The notes beneath the pieces are model-generated. The model did not search any database and was not told the DNA's origin. It saw only the letters and a program-made list of their open reading frames with translations. A stretch of 64,000 nucleotides of DNA, taken from contig CAZEJB010000019.1 in NCBI GenBank assembly GCA_964512635.1, forward strand, positions 1 to 64,000, in the 5' to 3' direction. Shown one piece after another: positions 1-7,222 of this stretch. The position numbers were made by a program, and so were the translations under genes. The stretch's first letter is position 1; each line of letters opens with the position of its first letter. The stretch comes from JADZFO01 sp964512635 (GTDB lineage: Bacteria; 4484-113; JAFGCY01).

Positions 1-19
1 CGGCGGATTTATACGGAAA

Positions 20-581
20 CCTAGTCCCGGCGCTGGAGCGCCGGCTGCAACCATGCTCCTTCACTGGGACCGCCAGCCACGGGCTGGCATGTCACTCCGA
101 ACCGCCGAGTTGCACTCGGCCCGATTCGAGGGCGGCCATCACTGGGCGCAGCCTTCTCTTCCCAGATCGCGGATTGAGGAATGCGCGTATCTACTTTTCA
201 CTCTTCTTCGTGCATTCGTGTCTTTGTGGTCGAAATCCGGAATAACCACCAAGGCACAAAGACACTAAGAAGTCCGAAGAAGCAGCCGGACTGAAGCGGC
301 GCAGGATCTTCTCTGGCCGCATCCCCGCCCCACCGTTCCCGAGGCCGCGCTTCGCTGCGCTCGCTGCGGAAGGTCGCGGCTGCGCCGCGTGATCTGATTG
401 AGCCTGGGCTTCTTCCCGGCCATCGTGAATGCCCAGTAGCAGCGCGGCCCCGTCCGCGCGTTCTTCATTCTTAACGCTTCACGCTTCACCTTCACTTTGC
501 ACGGAGCACTTTGCACTCTTCACTGAGCACTGCGCACTCTGCGCTCCGCCCCGCCCGCCGCTCGGAGAGCAGTCCGGCGGG
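20..581. repeat. Gene-poor repeat-rich left edge
   Basis: No convincing gene is visible here; short open frames have no protein-like composition. The stretch holds debris of repeat families seen elsewhere in the window: a GGAGCGCCGGCTGCAACC piece near 35-52, and at 202-230 and 244-271 two opposed copies of an element around 'CACAAAGACAC', which is nearly self-complementary and could fold back. From about 470 to 540 there are variations on 'actttgcactcttcactgagcac'. This looks like accumulated simple repeats, not a decayed gene. Confidence 0.55.
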
Positions 582-863
582 TCAGCGCAATTCTGAGTTC
601 GACTGTGCGCGGGATTGAGAACTAAAGCTAAAACTCAATACACAAAACCCCATCATCGGAGCCTCCAGCTTGTAGGGAACCTTGTTGTCATTGACCCAGC
701 CGCTGGAGTAGACCTGTTCCGTGCGCAGTATTTCGTGTCCGACGCCGCTGTCGGCAACGATGTAGCTGTAGGAACGGGTAGCCTTGTAGAGGTTGGTGGC
801 CCCGCCGCTCCGGTTATAGGTTGTCCGGCTTATCTGTGCATTGGCATGGTATGTGTATATCCG
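582..863 (-). pseudogene. Rhs/YD-like coding remnant without a start
   Basis: Read on the minus strand, 863 down to 582 is open and has protein-like composition rich in Tyr, Ser, Asn and Gly. It includes RIYTYHANAQISRTTYNR, then SYSYIVADSGVGHEILR, and ends after PYKLEAPMMGF and a short unrelated tail. This resembles the YD-repeat style of Rhs proteins. There is no start codon and an in-frame TGA lies at 864-866; a neighbouring frame just upstream reads DVAADGY, so a frameshift is possible. A second Rhs-like piece lies at 1771-1920 on the same strand. I infer a broken Rhs-family gene; the family assignment is tentative. Confidence 0.35.
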
Positions 864-942
864 TCAGCGGCGACATCTGTTTGTTTTGTTTCTCTCAATC
901 TGTCTGGGACTGGAGACATTGCATCCTTGATGTAGGCGACCT

Positions 943-1278
943 CTAATCTACAGTGCGAGTTGTTTTTGTTTTGAAAAACAACCTAATGCCAAGACTCACG
1001 ATCGCAACAATTAGACACAGCGAAAATGTAGAAACGATTGCTGTAACCTGATCCATGCGCTGAAGTTGCCAAAGTACGATAGGAGGAAAAGCTGTTAGCA
1101 CCCAGAAAGATGGCTCACTTAAGACTGCGGAGACGCTCCAAGATCTCTTGTTAATACTATTGTGTGCCGCAACAAGCAAAGAGAGCGCAGCAAAAGCAAA
1201 CACTGAACATCCAATGATCATGCCCAGCATGAGTCTCGGCATAAGCTGCTCACTGATTTGAAGCATTGCTATTGTCAC
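943..1278 (-). CDS. Small hypothetical membrane protein
   Basis: The product is 111 residues with three or four hydrophobic segments: roughly 15-37 (MLGMIIGCSVFAFAALSLLV), 56-70 and 78-100, with a basic C-terminus. I do not recognise a family. Base composition is visibly lower in GC than the housekeeping genes, and it lies between two Rhs-like coding fragments on the same strand. That position is typical for accessory or immunity-type genes behind Rhs tips, but nothing in the sequence proves such a role. Confidence 0.45.
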   Translation of the reverse strand: MTIAMLQISEQLMPRLMLGMIIGCSVFAFAALSLLVAAHNSINKRSWSVSAVLSEPSFWVLTAFPPIVLWQLQRMDQVTAIVSTFSLCLIVAIVSLGIRLFFKTKTTRTVD

Positions 1279-1375
1279 TGGTTACCTCTATCTACATCCC
1301 ATGTGCCAAGGGTTGATCTGGATTCCAAGGCAAGCCTGACTCTTAGTGCGAAAGTGTTAATTGAGATTCGAGTCC

Positions 1376-1768
1376 TTACTCCAGGAATCCTAAGGAACCG
1401 ATTGCAATGTGATCATACATTATGGTTGAGCCGTCCTCCTCTCCGGCACTAAAAACGTTGACAATAGTTGCTTCATAGGCATAGGGTTGCAGCCGTATTA
1501 AATCCTGTCCGAAGGTCCGTGCAGATACTATGAACTTTTGTTGTATGCCGTGGGCACTCTCTAATACCAATGCCCTCGGTCGCAAAAATGGCAGCAGTGC
1601 AATATGCCATGTCAAGCAACAACTCCAAGCCGACCACGCTGAATTTGTACGGTCAATGCCAATCACTCGGCAGTGAATAACGCCAGGATCACGAAGCCCT
1701 GCCGAGCTGTTGCTGTCGAAATCAAGATTCAGGGCCACAGAATCGCCAATGTGCACGCGCCTCCTCAT
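1376..1768 (-). CDS. Hypothetical protein following an Rhs-like end
   Basis: The 130-residue frame starts at an ATG placed two bases after the stop codon (1771-1773) of the Rhs-like fragment (MRRRVHIGDSVALNLDF). It contains hydrophobic strands such as VIHCRVIGI and a Trp/Cys-rich stretch near residues 50-65 (WSAWSCCLTWH), and ends GSLGFLE. No family is recognised. Codon use and GC are lower than in the housekeeping genes. Its abutment with the Rhs-like end suggests it belongs to the same accessory unit, but function is unknown. Confidence 0.4.
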   Translation of the reverse strand: MRRRVHIGDSVALNLDFDSNSSAGLRDPGVIHCRVIGIDRTNSAWSAWSCCLTWHIALLPFLRPRALVLESAHGIQQKFIVSARTFGQDLIRLQPYAYEATIVNVFSAGEEDGSTIMYDHIAIGSLGFLE

Positions 1769-1770
1769 CA

Positions 1771-1920
1771 CTAAACCCCTGGGAACCCCACGTCGAACCA
1801 TTTAAGCCTTGTGAAATAGGTATAGACCTTGTTCTTGCCCAGAATGCCAGCGGATGGCCCTTCAGCCTCTTCAATTTGGGTGATATTGCCGTTGGCGTCG
1901 GTGGTAAAGGTCGTTCGGCC
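1771..1920 (-). pseudogene. Rhs/YD-repeat C-terminal remnant
   Basis: The last 49 codons of this minus-strand frame read TTFTTDANGNITQIEEAEG and then KVYTYFTRLKWFDVGFPGV before a TAG stop. 'TDANGN-T' is the hallmark core of YD repeats in Rhs and wall-associated proteins. The frame upstream (1921-2000) is not protein-like: it is an interspersed repeat containing 'gggacacagtcccgcgctcc'. The remnant therefore looks cut off at its 5' side by repeat DNA. It is a fragment, not a functional Rhs gene. Confidence 0.45.
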
Positions 1921-2117
1921 GGGTGCCGGCGCACTGGGGAGAAACGGGACACAGTCCCGCGCTCCAGCAGGACGCGCGGACGGGGCCGCGCTGCTAGGGG
2001 CCGGTTGAAGGCTGCGACGCTGCCGTTTCAGCAGGCCAGGGCTCATTAAGCAGATTGTAACGCAGGAGGAACTACAAACTGTGCCCGCCGGGCGGCTGTA
2101 GGTTATTGTTAGCCGAG

Positions 2118-2636
2118 ATGACAGACGAGCACACAGGCAACCCCGGCGGTTCCCATGGCGGATCACATGGCGAGCCCCAGCGCGCGGGCTATGGCGGCGG
2201 GCAGGCCGCGCAGGTCAGCATTCAGGGCGACGAGGGCTCCCGCGTGGTCCTGGGCTTCCCCGACCTGCCTGTGCACCTGCATGCGGCGGACTGCGAGGGT
2301 GGCTATGCCTTCCTGCAGGTCGATGTCGAGGTCAGCGTGCCCGGCTTCAGCGCCCGGCGCAGTATCAGCATGGTGCCCCAGGACCTGCTGGGTTTCCTCA
2401 GCCCCCTGCGCGAGAGCCAGCTCAGCGTCAGCGGCGAGCCGACCCTGACCACCCTGGAGGACGAGTTCGCGCTGAAGCTGGCCTATGCGCCAAACGGGCT
2501 GGTCAGCGGGGACGGCTACCTGCGGGACCACAGCGGCGGCAACAGCCTGGCCTTCGTCCTGAACACCGACCAGACCTTTCTGGAAGAGACCCTGGCCCAG
2601 CTTGAAGAGCTTTGCAGCCGCTTCGAGGGTTTCTAG
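2118..2636 (+). CDS. Hypothetical protein, weakly WapI-like
   Basis: The product is 172 residues. A frame opens at a TTG at 2106, but I prefer the ATG at 2118 (MTDEHTGNP), which removes four residues that look non-coding. The N-terminal 35 residues are Gly/His/Ser rich; from about residue 36 (QVSIQGDEGSRVVLGF) alternating hydrophobic strands follow, then a helical end (TFLEETLAQLEELCSRF). The order strands, mid helix (VPQDLLGFLSPL), strands, C-terminal helix resembles WapI-type immunity proteins, which would fit the Rhs debris next door. The resemblance is by eye and weak. Confidence 0.6.
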   Translation: MTDEHTGNPGGSHGGSHGEPQRAGYGGGQAAQVSIQGDEGSRVVLGFPDLPVHLHAADCEGGYAFLQVDVEVSVPGFSARRSISMVPQDLLGFLSPLRESQLSVSGEPTLTTLEDEFALKLAYAPNGLVSGDGYLRDHSGGNSLAFVLNTDQTFLEETLAQLEELCSRFEGF

Positions 2637-2824
2637 CAGCCAATTACATCCGGCAAAGAACTGAGATTATTCTCGATTTCAGACTCATTTGGTCGCGATT
2701 CAAGACAAGTGGCCCGGCGAACCGATATACTACACAGGCGCAGGCAGGCGGTTTTCGCTGCTCGCCACGGGTATCCAGTTTGCAATTGGCTGTCCGGCGC
2801 AAATCTGACCTTTGCTGGAGAGCC

Positions 2825-4096
2825 ATGCAGTCCGCAGCTACAGCCGCCGCACCAACAACCCGTCGTTTCAAGCCCATGGTTTTCGGGGCAATCACCGCGA
2901 TCCACATTGCTGCTTTCCTGGCTTTTCTGCCTTACTACTTCTCCTGGCCCGGCCTGATCCTCTGCCTGGTGCTGATCTGGGCCACCGCCAGCCTTGGTGT
3001 CTCCCTTTGCTATCACCGCCTGCTGAGCCATAAGTCGTGGGTGCCGCACCCCGCTTTGCGCTTTGTGCTGCTCTACTTCGCCGCCCTGGCCCTGCAGTCC
3101 GGCCCGATCAAGTGGAGCGTCACGCACCGCCTGCACCACCGCGAGAGCGACCATGAGGACGACCCGCACAGCCCGCTGAAGAACTTCCTGTGGTCGCATA
3201 TCCTCTGGAACTTCTGGACCACCCCGGCCCTTGAGGACAAGGCCTATGTCCGCCGTCTGGCGCCGGACCTGGTGGACGACAAGCTGCTGCAGTTCTTCAA
3301 CCGCTATTTCTTCTGGATCTGGAGCGCCAGCGCGGTTATCACCTGGACCATCGGCTACTTCGCCGGCGGCACGGGCGCGGCGGGCACCCAGCTTGGCTGG
3401 AGCCTCGTCGTCTGGGGCTTCCTGGTCCGCACGGTGCTGGTCTGGCACAACACCTGGTTTGTCAACAGCGTGACCCACGTCTGGGGTTATCGCAACTACA
3501 ACACTGAAGACGACAGCCGCAATCTGTGGTGGGTCTCCGTGCTGACTTTCGGCGAAGGCTGGCACAACAACCACCATGCCATCGCCGGCAGTGCGCGCTA
3601 TACCCAGAAGTGGTGGGAGTTTGACCCGACCTGGTGGGCCCTGTGCGCCTTCCGCATGATGGGTCTGGTCAAGAAGGTCACGCTGGCCCCGCCGCTGAGC
3701 GCCTTCGAGGAGTCGCGGCGCTGGATGGGCAAGTCGCCGGCGCGTTCGGCCCGCCTGCTGCGGGTCACCGAGCGCCGCGCGATCCAGTGGGCCGAGCTTT
3801 ACCGTGATGCTCCGGCGCATCTTGCCAGCATCCTGAACAACCCGCGCCGCAGCGTGCGTGAAAGCGCCGCCCTGGCCCTGGCCAACATTGGCGAAGGCGC
3901 CAAGGATGCCATCGAGCCGCTGATCCGGGCGCTGGGCGACGAGTGCGAGCGCGTGCGCGAGGCGGCAATCCAGGCACTGGTGCGCATCGGCGATGCCGCG
4001 GTGCCCGCCCTGCAGCAGGTTGCGCACAACGCCGAGGAGGCGATCCTGCGGATGGCCGGCCAGCGTGCTCTGAGCCTGATCCACGCCGAGAACTAG
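2825..4096 (+). CDS. Acyl-lipid/acyl-CoA desaturase with C-terminal HEAT repeats
   Basis: This is an integral membrane di-iron fatty acid desaturase, which inserts a double bond (usually delta-9) in acyl chains and so tunes membrane fluidity. From the ATG at 2825 it is 423 residues. The three histidine boxes are visible: HRLLSH (64-69), HRLHH (101-105) and HNNHH (247-251), with hydrophobic segments at about 19-60, 78-92 and 163-205. The extra His in NSVTHVWG is also typical. Residues about 330-420 are different: HEAT-like helical pairs (VRESAALALANIGEGAKDAI, then VREAAIQALVRIGDAAVPAL). Ordinary desaturases end soon after the third box. Upstream in-frame codons 2612-2824 are not protein-like, so they are excluded. 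Confidence 0.9.
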   Translation: MQSAATAAAPTTRRFKPMVFGAITAIHIAAFLAFLPYYFSWPGLILCLVLIWATASLGVSLCYHRLLSHKSWVPHPALRFVLLYFAALALQSGPIKWSVTHRLHHRESDHEDDPHSPLKNFLWSHILWNFWTTPALEDKAYVRRLAPDLVDDKLLQFFNRYFFWIWSASAVITWTIGYFAGGTGAAGTQLGWSLVVWGFLVRTVLVWHNTWFVNSVTHVWGYRNYNTEDDSRNLWWVSVLTFGEGWHNNHHAIAGSARYTQKWWEFDPTWWALCAFRMMGLVKKVTLAPPLSAFEESRRWMGKSPARSARLLRVTERRAIQWAELYRDAPAHLASILNNPRRSVRESAALALANIGEGAKDAIEPLIRALGDECERVREAAIQALVRIGDAAVPALQQVAHNAEEAILRMAGQRALSLIHAEN

Positions 4097-4224
4097 CCGC
4101 AGCGGGTCCGCCCGTTCTCCAGACGAATATTTCGGCCTCCGGCCGGCAATTTAACTTGCCTCCGGCGCGGCGCGAGGTATGCTTAGCTCGGTCAAAGCGG
4201 TGTGCGTCTGTGGGAGGAGTTAAG

Positions 4225-5256
4225 TTGGATCCGTTGATCGTCTACATCAGTCTGGGGGTGGCAAGCGTCTCCCTGGCCGTGGCGGTCGCCTCACTGGTCC
4301 TGCACCTGCGCGGACGGCATAACGTGCCGGTCACCTCGAAGCTCAAGCGCGAGATACGCCTTGGCTGGCAGCGCCTGCTGCCGCAGTTCAGCATCGACAC
4401 CGAACACCTGCTGCTGCGCGGCGAATCGGCCCACAACAACCGCGCGGCCCTGCTTTCCAGCCTGGGCGTGGATGTCGAAATTGCCGAGGGCGAGGGCATC
4501 AACCGCGACGAGATTGCCTATCTGGCGCTGATCAGCTCCACTCTGCTCGTGCGCTCCAGCCGCGGCAAGCTGGCGCTGACCGATAACTTCCTGGAGCATC
4601 GCCTGCTGCGCCGCCTGTTTGAGCGGGCGCGGATCCGCCGGGCCTGGCGCTTCGCCCGCAAGCTGGCGCCGCCCGAGAACGTAGCGCAGATTGACGAATA
4701 CCTGCTGCACAACTACCCCCGTGAAAAGTGGCTGCTGGGCGTCGACAAGGAAGACCAGGACGCCGCGGCGGAAGGCCAGGACATCGGCGGGGTCACCTGG
4801 GGCAAGGGTGTGCTGCTCTTCGCCCGCGACCACGACGAGGATGACGACGAGCTGGACGACGAGCTGCTGGAGGCCACGGCCAGCCGGATCCAGGATGCGC
4901 AGGCCTCCGGCGTGCAGAGCGTTTCATCGGAGGAACTGCTGGGCGAGCTGCTGGAGGCACCCAGCGAAAGCACCGAGCAGATCATCGGCCGCGCCATGCA
5001 TGCTGCGGACAAAACACTGCGCGCCGAGGCCGAGGAGCATGTCGCCTCCGCCCGCAAGGTGCTGGATGAACTGCAGTCGATTGCCCGCAGCCGTGGCAGC
5101 GAAACTGTGCGCCGGCCGGCCCAGGATGCTGGCCGGACCGCAGGCTCAAAGGCTGACAGCCGGATCAACAGCCGCGACCACAGCCCGGTGTCTGAGGGCA
5201 AACCCGGCCCGGGCAAGGTGGATGTGGAAGACGGCCCGAAAGATCAGGCGAGCTAG
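4225..5256 (+). CDS. Membrane-anchored hypothetical protein with acidic/helical tail
   Basis: The start is TTG at 4225, chosen because GGGAGGAG lies at 4212-4219 and because the protein then opens with one clear membrane segment (residues about 5-26, IVYISLGVASVSLAVAVASLVL). The 343-residue product then has a globular part containing LVRSSRGKLALTDNFLEHRL, an acidic run near residues 202-215 (HDEDDDELDDELLE), and a charged, Ala/Ser-rich helical and disordered C-terminus. I recognise no family. Its stop codon directly abuts the murE stop on the other strand (5256/5257), so the two genes converge with no spacer. Confidence 0.75.
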   Translation: MDPLIVYISLGVASVSLAVAVASLVLHLRGRHNVPVTSKLKREIRLGWQRLLPQFSIDTEHLLLRGESAHNNRAALLSSLGVDVEIAEGEGINRDEIAYLALISSTLLVRSSRGKLALTDNFLEHRLLRRLFERARIRRAWRFARKLAPPENVAQIDEYLLHNYPREKWLLGVDKEDQDAAAEGQDIGGVTWGKGVLLFARDHDEDDDELDDELLEATASRIQDAQASGVQSVSSEELLGELLEAPSESTEQIIGRAMHAADKTLRAEAEEHVASARKVLDELQSIARSRGSETVRRPAQDAGRTAGSKADSRINSRDHSPVSEGKPGPGKVDVEDGPKDQAS

Positions 5257-6807
5257 TTACATCGGGGCCAGGTAAAAGCGCTCCACCTCTTCCGCGTCGC
5301 TGAAGTGGATGGTCTCAGTTCCCAGGATCTGGTAATCCTCATGGCCCTTGCCGGCGATCAGTACGATGTCGCCGGGGCGCGCCAGTTCCAGCGCAAGGTG
5401 GATCGCCCTGCGGCGGTCGCTCTCGCGGTAGACGCGCTGCATCCCGTCGTCCAGCGCGGCGCTGCCCGGGGCAGGCGCGGCGGCGGGGTCGATGCCGGCC
5501 ATTACCTGATCGATGATCTTCTCGGGATCCTCGCTGCGCGGGTTGTCGCTGGTCACCACGACAATATCGCTGGCGCTCTGCGCCGCGCGCGCCATCAGCG
5601 GGCGCTTGGCGTTATCGCGGTCGCCGCCGCAGCCAAAGACGGTGATGATCCGCGCGCCTTCCGAACGTACCTCGTTCAGCGCGGCCAGCACGTTATCAAG
5701 CGCGTCCGGCGTATGGGCATAGTCGACATAGGCATGCACGCCGGTGGGGTTGTCAATCTCCTGCAGGCGGCCCGGAACGCCGCTGAAACTGGCCAGCCCG
5801 GCCTGGACCTGCGCCAGGCTGAGACCCTCCAGCAGGGCCGCTGCGGCGGCGGCCGTGCAGTTATAGGCGTTGTAGCGCCCGGTCAGGCGCGTGCGAAGGT
5901 GGGCGCTGTTGATGCCCTCTTCCACGCGGCCGTTCCAGACGCCGTTGCGCAGGGCAATGTCCCAGCTGAGCGCTCCGGCGGCGTTGCTCAGGGCGCTGAT
6001 CAGCAGATTGGCCTTCTCGCCGGCGCCATAGAGCACCTTGATTCCGCCGGCACGCCGGGCGTATTCCTGCCCCGCGGGGTCGTCGATGTTCAGCACGCTG
6101 TAGCCGCCGGAAAGCGGCAGGTGCTCGGTGAAAAGCAGGGCCTTGGCCTCCAGATAGGCCTCGACCGTGCCGTGATAGTCAAAGTGGTCCTGGCTCAGGT
6201 TGGTGAAGATGCCGCCGGCGAACTCCACACCCGTAACGCGCTGCTGGTCGAGGGCGTGGCTGGAAACCTCCATCACAACATGGGTAGCGCCCTGATCGGC
6301 GCACTGCGCCAGATTCTGCTGGATCACCTTGGCGTCAGGCGTGGTAAGCCCGGTGGCGATGAAGCTCTCGCTGTCGCTGGGCAGGATGCCGAGCGTGCCG
6401 ATGGCGGCGCAGCGATAGCCCGCACTGTTGAGCAGGTGGCGGATGATCAGGGTAGTGCTGGTCTTGCCGTTGGTGCCGGTAACTCCGATTACCCGCAGGC
6501 GGCGGCTGGGGTAGCCGGCGAGCCGGGCGCAGAACTGCGCATAGGTCGCCCGCGGGTCGGCCACGCGAAGGAAGGATCCAAGGCTGCCAGGCTCAAGCGG
6601 CCGGCTCTGCACCACGATCGTAGCTCCCGCGGCCAGGGCCTGGGGGATATAGTCGTGGCCATCGCTGCGGCTGCCGGGGATGGCGACAAAGACGCTGCCT
6701 GGATGGACCTGCCGGCTGTCGGAAGTGACATCCACCACCTCCATATCGCCGTAGGCATTGCTCAGATCGCTGTAGTCGATCCCTTCGAGCAGTTCATCCA
6801 AACGCAT
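5257..6807 (-). CDS. murE: UDP-MurNAc-L-Ala-D-Glu:meso-DAP ligase
   Basis: MurE adds the third residue of the peptidoglycan stem peptide in the cytoplasm, using ATP. The 516-residue protein shows the Mur ligase P-loop GVTGTNGKTST (108-118), the carbamoylated lysine region LEAKALLF (K222) and the substrate motif DNPR (421-424). DNPR is the known signature of enzymes that use meso-diaminopimelate, so the wall is of DAP type. Length is normal. It is the last gene of the mraZ-rsmH-ftsL-ftsI-murE series; no murF or mraY follows. The space upstream of the start (6808-7222) contains the assembly gap and repeats, so whether it is co-transcribed with ftsI is unclear. Confidence 0.97.
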   Translation of the reverse strand: MRLDELLEGIDYSDLSNAYGDMEVVDVTSDSRQVHPGSVFVAIPGSRSDGHDYIPQALAAGATIVVQSRPLEPGSLGSFLRVADPRATYAQFCARLAGYPSRRLRVIGVTGTNGKTSTTLIIRHLLNSAGYRCAAIGTLGILPSDSESFIATGLTTPDAKVIQQNLAQCADQGATHVVMEVSSHALDQQRVTGVEFAGGIFTNLSQDHFDYHGTVEAYLEAKALLFTEHLPLSGGYSVLNIDDPAGQEYARRAGGIKVLYGAGEKANLLISALSNAAGALSWDIALRNGVWNGRVEEGINSAHLRTRLTGRYNAYNCTAAAAAALLEGLSLAQVQAGLASFSGVPGRLQEIDNPTGVHAYVDYAHTPDALDNVLAALNEVRSEGARIITVFGCGGDRDNAKRPLMARAAQSASDIVVVTSDNPRSEDPEKIIDQVMAGIDPAAAPAPGSAALDDGMQRVYRESDRRRAIHLALELARPGDIVLIAGKGHEDYQILGTETIHFSDAEEVERFYLAPM

Positions 6808-6812
6808 GTCTT

Positions 6813-7022
6813 TGACTACCCTCCTCCGTTCGATCGCGACCTAAGTCGCATGTAAGGGGATCAGGGANNNNNNNNNNNNNNNNNNNNNNNNNNNNNNNNN
6901 NNNNNNNNNNNNNNNNNNNNNNNNNNNNNNNNNNNNNNNNNNNNNNNNNNNNNNNNNNNNNNNNNNNTGACTACCCTCCTCCGTTCGATCGCGACCTAAG
7001 TCGCATGTAAGGGGATCAGGGA
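6813..7022. other. Assembly gap of 100 N with identical 55-base flanks
   Basis: Bases 6868-6967 are N. The 55 bases before them (6813-6867) are repeated exactly after them (6968-7022), starting TGACTACCCTCC and ending GGATCAGGGA. A true repeat ending exactly at a gap on both sides is unlikely; a shared terminal k-mer between two contigs (k = 55) joined by a scaffolder is the simple reading. The real sequence is probably the two sides collapsed on the shared 55 bases, or separated by a repeat the assembler could not resolve. Confidence 0.9.
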
Positions 7023-7215
7023 CCAGGGACCAGGGATGAGGGACCAGGGATCAGGAACCTGGGACCAGAGAGCAGGGCTGAACAATTGGCAGATTCAAAG
7101 AGCTTTCTCTAAGGCCTCTTTGACTCCACTATTCTCCAGTCTTTGCACTCTGGTCCCTAGTCCCTCATACCTAGTCCCTAGTCCCTCACGTCTCTAGTCG
7201 CTTGTCCCTCTATTC
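7010..7215. repeat. GGGACCAGGG-type low-complexity inverted arms
   Basis: From 7010 to about 7078 the + strand is a degenerate run of 'gggaccagggatgaggga'; from about 7143 to 7210 it is the complementary type, 'ccctagtccctcatacctag'. The two arms could pair imperfectly around a centre that itself has a 7-base hairpin (CAAAGAG near 7095, CTCTTTG near 7116). Similar runs occur at 10055-10080 with 10215-10233, and in another dialect at 57135-57240. No coding function is seen. Confidence 0.7.
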
Positions 7216-7222
7216 CCTCGCC

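Noticed and set aside
615..935. A 106-codon + strand frame as a gene
   Set aside because: The opposite strand over the same bases reads as a better protein (YD-like), and the + frame has an unusual composition with no ribosome binding site.
5305..6855. A 516-codon + strand frame opposite murE
   Set aside because: It is the mirror of a GC-rich gene; the composition (Ala/Gly/Val/Arg runs) is not protein-like and murE has all family motifs.
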